This document shows positions 26,401-34,335 of a stretch of 37,606 bases of DNA, one piece after another. Source of the DNA: Prorocentrum cordatum. Lineage: Eukaryota > Sar > Dinophyceae > Prorocentrales > Prorocentraceae. The stretch's first letter is position 1. Every line of letters starts with the position of its first letter. Under the pieces are notes generated by a model. The model was given only the letters and a program-made list of their open reading frames with translations. It searched no databases and was not told the DNA's origin. Location of the stretch: contig CAUYUJ010006521.1 of the NCBI GenBank assembly GCA_963575745.1, positions 1-37,606 of the forward strand, in the 5' to 3' direction. The translations under genes were made by a program, and so were the position numbers.

Positions 26401-29400
26401 TCCCCCCGCTCCAGAAAAATTGCAGCGGTTGGTAATTTGCCATTTTCGGCCTCTGGGGGCCCTCGCCGGGCCTCGGGAGCGTCAGAGCACGACTCGGGAC
26501 GAAAAACTGGCCCTTGGGAAGCGGTCCAAACCTCAGGGGCCCACGCATCGAAAAATTGATGCAGCTGGAGGTCTGGGAAAGGCGAGAGCCCTCAGATCCT
26601 GGCGTTGCAAACTTCGCACGACGGGCGTTTTGGCCAAGTGTCGGGCCCTGGGCCCTGGGGCCCTCACAGAGCGATCCGGCTCGAAAGAGGGCGCAGAAAG
26701 ATGAGGTCTGGGGCTCTGGTCGCGATTTTTGGCGATGTCAGATCGGAGGGAAGGTCTGGTTCAAGAAGGCCGACTTCGACGGCCGCCGGGGCGCCTCAGG
26801 TCGGGCTTGGGGGGGCCGCTGCGAGTCGGGCCTGGGGGGGGCCGCTGCGAGTTTCGCGAGGGCTCGGCCAGCCGGCGCCTTCGCGCGATGGTTTGCCTCG
26901 GAAAGTTGGACATCGCCCAATGCATTGCGCCTCGGCCTCTTGTATCCTCTTGTCCATCCCATGGCAGGCTCCCAGTGCAGAGGGGGTTTACTTTGAGGCG
27001 ACCCTCAGTGCCAGAGGCGTGTGGTGGCGCCTATGCACGGTCACGATGGGGGCACGCCAGAAAGCGCGTCCCCCTTGCCCCCCAGAGATCTTGCCACCCC
27101 AGGTCTAGCGAAGCCAACCTTGTCCCCAAACCCCCGACGCCGCGACTTTTTCACAACGTCGACACCCAGAGGTCTGGACCGCTTCCCCCAGGACCAACTT
27201 TTCATCCTGAGTCGTTCATCGACGGCCCCGAGGCCCGGCAGGGGCCCCCCGGAGGCCGAAAATGGCCGAAAACCGCCCGCTGCAATTTCTCTGAAGCGTC
27301 GGACCTCTGGGGAGGAGGAGAATTGCGAGGGGGAGGACGAGGAGGAGGACGAGGACGAGGACGAGGAGGAGAAGGAGGAGGAGGAGGAGGAGGAGGAGGA
27401 GGAGGAGGAGGACTTTTTCACAACGCGAGGGGGTCTGGGTCCATCGAATCCTTCTGACAAGCCCCCGTCCTCGTTGACGACCGGGGCGCCCAGGGCCTCC
27501 GCGCAGTGCAGGCGCAGCTGGTGGCGCCGGCCCTGCAGCGGGCGCAGGGCCAGCTCCGAGAGGGTGCCGCAGTGCGGGCAGGCTGCGGTCTGGAGCACCT
27601 CCGCCTCCTCCTCCTCCTCCTCCTCCTCTCTTTCCTCCTCCTCCTCCTCCTCCTCCCCCTCCTCCCCCTCCCCCTCCTCCTCCTCCTCCCCTCCTCCTCC
27701 TCCGCCTCCTCCTCCTCACGATGCCGCCCCCGCTGCAGCTCCTCTGACCCAGACCCCCTCGCGGTGCGGAGAAAAATCACGGAGGGATGTGTCTCGCCAT
27801 TTTCTCGGCCCTCGGGGGCCCTCTGCCGGGCCCCAGGACCGTCAGAAGACAGGTCGGGATGAGAAGCCAGTCCTGGGGAAAGGATCCAGACCTCTGGGGG
27901 TCGACGCTGCGAACAAATCACGACGTCTGGGGTCTGGGATCCCCCCTTTCGGCGGCGAGCGAGGGGTGGAAGTGAGAAGGGGCGGGCCTTCTCAGAAGGC
28001 TCGGCAGTCCCCCGGCCTTCTGACAAGTTGTCCTACCCCGAAGACACAAGAAACTTCTCAAAGGCGCGAGAGGGCTTCCGAGAAGCCCCGCTGCCTTCTG
28101 AGAAGGCCTTCTCCTTCTCACTTCCCTCCCTGGCTCGCCGTCGACCCTTCCTTGCGAATCAATTCCTCATCCTGAGTCTTCCAGAACTCCAGCACTTACG
28201 AGGATGGAGGGCCGTTTGTTCCGACAATGCGGCTCTCGCCTCGGCGCCGCGCACATGCCTCTGAACGGCTCCAAACAGTTAACCAAGGATGGAGCTCGCT
28301 CGTTCCGTAGGCTGCGACAGACCATGGGCGTGTACACTAGCCAACCGTTTATGCAAATCTGCATGGCGCGCTCTCTCTGGCGCCACCTCAAGGCGTCACT
28401 CAAAGTATCCCCAGACATGCGACGTCCTGATTTTTTCAGGACGGCGTCCCCAGAAGTCCAGACCCTTTCCCCGGGGCCGGTTTTTCGTCCTGACTCGTTT
28501 TTTGACGGTCCCGAGGCCCGGCGAGGGCCCCCCGGGGCCGAAAATAGCGAAAAACCTCCCGTCCTGTTTTTTTTTACGACGCCATCATGTCTGGGTCTTG
28601 AGGTCGAAAACTGTCACCAGCCAGTCGGATTGCAGCAGGCAGCGCACCTCACTCCCAGTGCCTCGACTCGCGGGGCGTACTCTGGCCGCTGGCGGGGCGG
28701 AGAGCCCGTTCGTTTTTCCAGAACGCGGCTCTCGCCCCGGCACCACGCCCAGGAGGAGGAGGAGGAGGAGGAGGAGGAGGAGGAGGAGGAGGAGGAGGAG
28801 GAGGGGAGGAGGAGGAGGAGGAGGATTCCAACAATTAGAAGGATGGGGGGACGGTGGTCTCCAAAATGCGGCTCTCGCCTGAGCTCCACGCGCACTCGTC
28901 CCAAGCACTTCCAGCCGGCAGAGGGATGGAGGGACGGCAGTCTCCAAAATGCGGCTCTCGCCGTAGCGCCGCGCGCAATCGCACGCAAAAGCTTGAAACC
29001 GCAACATGGGCGGATGGCCAGGGGCTTTCCAAAATGCACCTCTTGCCTTAGCGCCGCGCGCATTCGCCTGCAAAACTTGCAACAACTATCAAGACGGAAC
29101 ACAGATCTTTTTCAGAATGTGGCTCGCGCTACAGCGCCGCGCACACACGTCTCAAAATCGCCAAGCTGCTCTCAGGATGCAAATCGACTCGCTCTCAAAC
29201 GCGCGGCTTTCAATCCAGGCTTCCTGAAAAGTCTGCGACCCGAAGTTCGACCGAGTGCACCAGTTGCACGGATGGGGGGCGAGGGTGTATTGCAGCATCG
29301 CTGATACATCCTGGGGTTACTTTGGACCTCCTCCATCGTCTTCCTCTTCCCTCCCTTCCCCTCCTCCCCGCTCCTCCTCCTCCTCCTCCCCCTCGCCTCG

Positions 29401-30276
29401 CCCGTCTCTCCTCCCCTGCTTCCCTCATTACCCTCCTGCTCCTTCTCCCTTCCTCCTCCTCCTCCTCCTCCTCCTCCTCGTCCTCCTCCTCCTCTCCGTC
29501 CCTCTCTTTTCTCCTCCGCCTCCCCCTCTACCTTCTGCCCTCGTCAATGCCTGATCAGGAAATGTGCCCCGTCGCACCACTGGACGTGCTCGTAAGGCCG
29601 GGCGCTTCGCTTTTCAAACCTGCCATCTACCATACCGAGTGACTGTCCTCAAGCCGGAAAGCTCCAGCAATAAGCGGCGCAGTGGTCCTCAGAAAAGCAG
29701 CAGCTGTGGCAAGGATGGAGGGCCGGCGGTTTCCAACATGGTTCTCGCCTCAGCGCCGCGCGCGCTCGCCGTGACAGTGGTGCAGCTAGCAGGGATGGCG
29801 GCCGACACGTTCTCAGAATGCGGCTCCAGCTCCGGCTCCGCGCACATCTGTCTTGCAGGCTTGCAGCAGCGACAGTGGAGGCCCGCTCGTCTTCAGCATG
29901 CGGCTCTCGCCTCTGCGCCGCCCGCATGGAAGGCAACACCGTTGCAACATCTGCAAGGGTGGAGGTCTGCTCGTCTTCAAAATGAGGCTCTCTCTCTCTC
30001 TCTCGAGGGAGAGAGAGAGAGAGAGAGAGAGACTTCGCTTGGGTCCAGCGACCCGACTCTAAGACGTGTGACAGCTGCACGGATGAGGCGCCGCTCGTCT
30101 TCACAGTGAGGATCTCGCTTGAGGCCTCATCGCCCTGGTGACCAGAAGTCTGCCACCTCAAACTCGACCCTCCTCCCCCTCCTCCTCCTCCTCCTCCTCC
30201 CTCCTCCTCTCCTCCTCCTCCTCCTCCTCCTCCTCCTCCTCCTCTCCTCTCCCTTCTCCTCCTCCTCCTCCTCCCT

Positions 30277-30307
<31 letters not shown>

Positions 30308-31912
30308 TTCTCCTCCGCCTCCTCCTCCTCCTCCTCCTCCTCCTCCTCAGGACCTAGGCCCCCGACGTCGTGTTCTCTGTTCCGCGGCGTCGGCCCCGTG
30401 AGGTCTGGACCCCTCCCCGCGGGACCAGCTTCTCATCCCGAGCCGTTTTTGTTGACGCTCCCGAGGCCTGGTGAGGGCTTCCAGGGACCGAACATGGCGA
30501 AACATCAGGACGAGGAGGAGGACGAGGAGGAGGAGGAGGAGGTCTGATGATGAGGAGGAGGAGGAGGAGGAGGAGGAGGAGGAGGGAGGAGGAGGAGGAG
30601 GAGGAGGAGGAGGAGGAGGAGGAGGAGGAGGAGAGGAGGAGGAGAGGAGGAGGAGGAGGAGGAGAGGAGGGGAGGAGGAGGAGGAGGAGGAGGAGGAGCA
30701 CGGATGGGGGGAACCTCCTTCTCGAAGCGAGGCCCTCGCCTGAATGCCAGGCCCGTGCGGTGCTCGTCTTTCAAGTCGGGCGCCTCGTGCAGTGCGGGGA
30801 GGACGTCTCGTGGTGACCTCGGAGGAGGGGGCGCCTTGGAACAGGAGGGCGTGTTGCAGTGTCGTTGAAACATCCAGAGTTTCGTCTGGTCCTCCATCCT
30901 CCTCCTCCTCCTCCTTCCTCCTTTCTCGCTCCTCCTCCTCCTCCTCCGTGCTCCTCGCTTTCTGCTCCTTGTCGCGCCTCGCCGCTTCTGCTCCTCGTCC
31001 TGCCTCCCTCCTCTGTCTCGCTTCCTCTCCCCCCTCCTGCTTCAGTACTGCCCTCCTCAGCCCCCCTCTCTTCCCCCTCGCTCTTTTCTCCCATCCTCGG
31101 TCCCAGCTTTCTGCCTTCCCCTCCTCTTCCTCCTCCGTCTCCTCCTCCTCCATTCCCTCCTCCTTTCCCCTCTTCCTCCTCCTCCTCGTCGTCGTCGTCG
31201 TCGTCCTCCTCCTCAACACCTCAACCTCCGTCTGCGACTCCTTGCCGTCCACGGGGGCGTCGACTGTGAAGACGTCGCCCGCGGCGCCGACGGACCCGCA
31301 CACGACCGCGCGGTACTCCTTGCGGACCGTGCGCTCCGCGAATGCCGCGCAGATGCTGCGATGCGCCTCCACGGCCGTGGCCACCACCACGGGCCCGGAG
31401 ACCTGGGATGAAGGCTGGGAGGAGGGATGCCGCTGCTGACGATGACGACGACGACGATAATGACGACGACGATGATGATGATGTTGATGCAGCTGCTGCT
31501 TCGGATGCCGATGGTGGTGGTGGTGGTGATGCTAATGATGACGATGCCGATGACGAGGCTGATGACGATGATGATGGTGATGATGATAATGATGATGGTA
31601 ATGAGGATGATAGTGATACTGATGATCGTGCTGATGATGCAGCTGCTGCTGATGATGATGAGGATGACGACGACGACGATGATGATGATGATGATGCTGA
31701 TGATGATGATGCTACTGATGATGATGACGATGATAATGATGATGGTGATGGTGATGCTGATGATGCTAATGATGCTGATGACGATCACGAAGTAGTGGTG
31801 ATGATGATGGTGATGATGATGATGCTGGTGGTAGTGAGGATGACGATGGTGATGATGATGATGCGGATGATGCTGTTGCTGCTGCTGATGACGATGATGA
31901 TGATGATGCTGC

Positions 31913-31949
<37 letters not shown>

Positions 31950-32395
31950 AATATTGTTGATGACGCTGAGGCCGAGGATGACGAGGATGCTGATTGCCTT
32001 GGTGATGGTGTTGGTGATGGTGACGGTGATCACGATGATAAGGATGATGCTGCGGATGATGCTGCTGATGATGGTGCCGATGATGTGGAGGGAGACGAGG
32101 AGGAGGTGGAGGAGGATGATGAGAAGGACAGGATTAGGAGGAAGAGGAAGAGGAACATGAGGAGGAGAAGGAGACAGATGAGGAGGAGGAGAGAAGGGGA
32201 GGGGAGACAGGATAGGATAAGATTAAGGATAATGATGATGAGGAGGAAGCAGGCGGCAGGAGGGCGAGAAGGAGGATAAAGGTGATGAGGATGATGCTAA
32301 GGAGGAGACGGAGGAGGAGGAGGCAAGGTGTGTAGGACGAGGGGAGGAGGACGTGATGTCCAGCGTGTGGAGGAGGAATGGGAGGAGGATGAGGG

Positions 32396-32465
<70 letters not shown>

Positions 32466-33683
32466 CATGATGAACACGATGACGATGCTGATGATGATGC
32501 CGATGCTGATGATGATGCTGCATATGATGGTGACGCTGATGCTGGTGACGCTGATGCTCGGTGATGATGATGGTACTGTGGCTGCTGCTGTTGCTGATGC
32601 TGCTGGTGATACTGTTATGATGCAGTTGAGGATGCTGGTGCGGCTGATGATGCTGATGACGATGATGACCTTGATGCCGACTAATAGTATGAGGGTGATT
32701 CGTGCGATGGCGATGATGATGATGATGGTGCCGATGCTGACGATGACGATGCTGATAGCGATGGCGACGATGATGATGGTGATGATGATGATGATGACGA
32801 TTTTGTTGCTGGTGGTGGTGATGAGAGGGCGGAACATGGTTACGATTATGATGCTGATGCAGGTGCGGCTGCTGCTGCCGACGACGACGATGGTGATGAG
32901 GCTGTCGATGATGCTGATGATGTTGATGAGGATGCCGATGCTGATGATGATGACGATGAGGATGCGGATTATGCTGATGCTGATGCTGATGCCGCTGCTG
33001 ATGATGCTGTTGATGTCGATGCTGATGCTGATGATGCTGCTGCTGATGATGCTGCTGACGATGCTGCTGATAATGTTGCTGCGGCTGTTGATGATGCTGC
33101 TGCTGCAGATGCCGATGGTGGTGGTGATGGCGATGTTGATGCTGAATATGGTGATGATGATGATGCTGATGACGATGACGACGATGCTGATGCTGATGAC
33201 GATGATCATGATGATGATGCTGATGCTGCTGATGATCATGCTGACGAGGCTGATGATGGTAGTGCTGATGCTGCTGTTGCTGCTGCTGATGATGATGCTG
33301 ATCCTCCTGCTGCTGATGATGATGAGGATGATGCTGATGCTGCAGATAACGACGATGATGATGCCGACGACGACGATGATGATGACGATGATGATGATGA
33401 TGATGGTGATGATGCTGACGATGCTGCTGCTGATGATGATGCGGCTGCTGATGATGATGCTGCTGCTAATGCTGATGATGCTGATGCTGACGCTGATGCC
33501 GATGCTGCTGATGATGATGAGGAGGAAGGTGAGGAGGAAGAGGAGGAGGAGAAGGAGAAGGAGGAGAAAGACGAGGAGGAGGAGGAGGCCGCGGAGAAGG
33601 AAGAGAAAGGGAGGGAGCAGGAGGAGGAGGAGGAAGAGGAGAAGGAGGAGGAGAACGAAGGACGAGGAGGAGGCGGAAGAGGA

Positions 33684-33716
<33 letters not shown>

Positions 33717-34293
33717 GGAGGAAGGAGAGCGAAGGAGGAGCAGGATGAGGAGGAGGAGGAGGATGAGGAGAGGAGGAGGAGGAGGAAAAAGGAGGAGGAG
33801 GAAGAGGAGGAGAATGATGAGGAGGAGGAGGAGGAGGAGGGATGGATGTGGGGAGGAGGAGGAACGGACGAGGGAGGAGGAGAGGATGAGGATCGGAGGA
33901 GGAAGAGGAGGCGGAGGAGGTGGAAAGGAGGAGGAGGAGGAGGAGGAGGAGGGTGGGGGGAGGAGGAGGAGGAGGGAAGAAGGAGGAGATGAGGAGGAGG
34001 AGGAGGACGAGGAGGACGAGGACGAGAGGAGAGGCGGAGGAGAGGCGGAAGAGAGGAGGCGGCGGAGGAGGAGGAGGAGGAGGATGAGGGAGAGGGAGGA
34101 GGAGGCGGAGGCGGAGTAGAGGCGGGAGAGATGATGAAGAGGAGGGGGAGGAGGATTATGATGATGATGTGATGCTGTGATGCTGAGGAGGAGGCGCAAG
34201 AGGGGAGGATGAGATGAGGATAGGATGAGGACTGAGATGAGGATGAGGATGAGGATGAGGGTGAGGAGGAGGATGATGATGACTGATATGAGA

Positions 34294-34335
<42 letters not shown>

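Noticed and set aside
17418-30500. Family A GCCATTTTCGG word (reverse strand) as a spliced-leader relic
   Set aside because: It resembles GCCATTTTGGC of the leader but has an extra C, and the flanking bases do not match. Only 16683-16703 matches fully.
32223-34199. Very long low-complexity ORFs on both strands (658 and 588 codons)
   Set aside because: They are the translations of GAT/GAG microsatellite, and the region is explained as intron between exons A and B.
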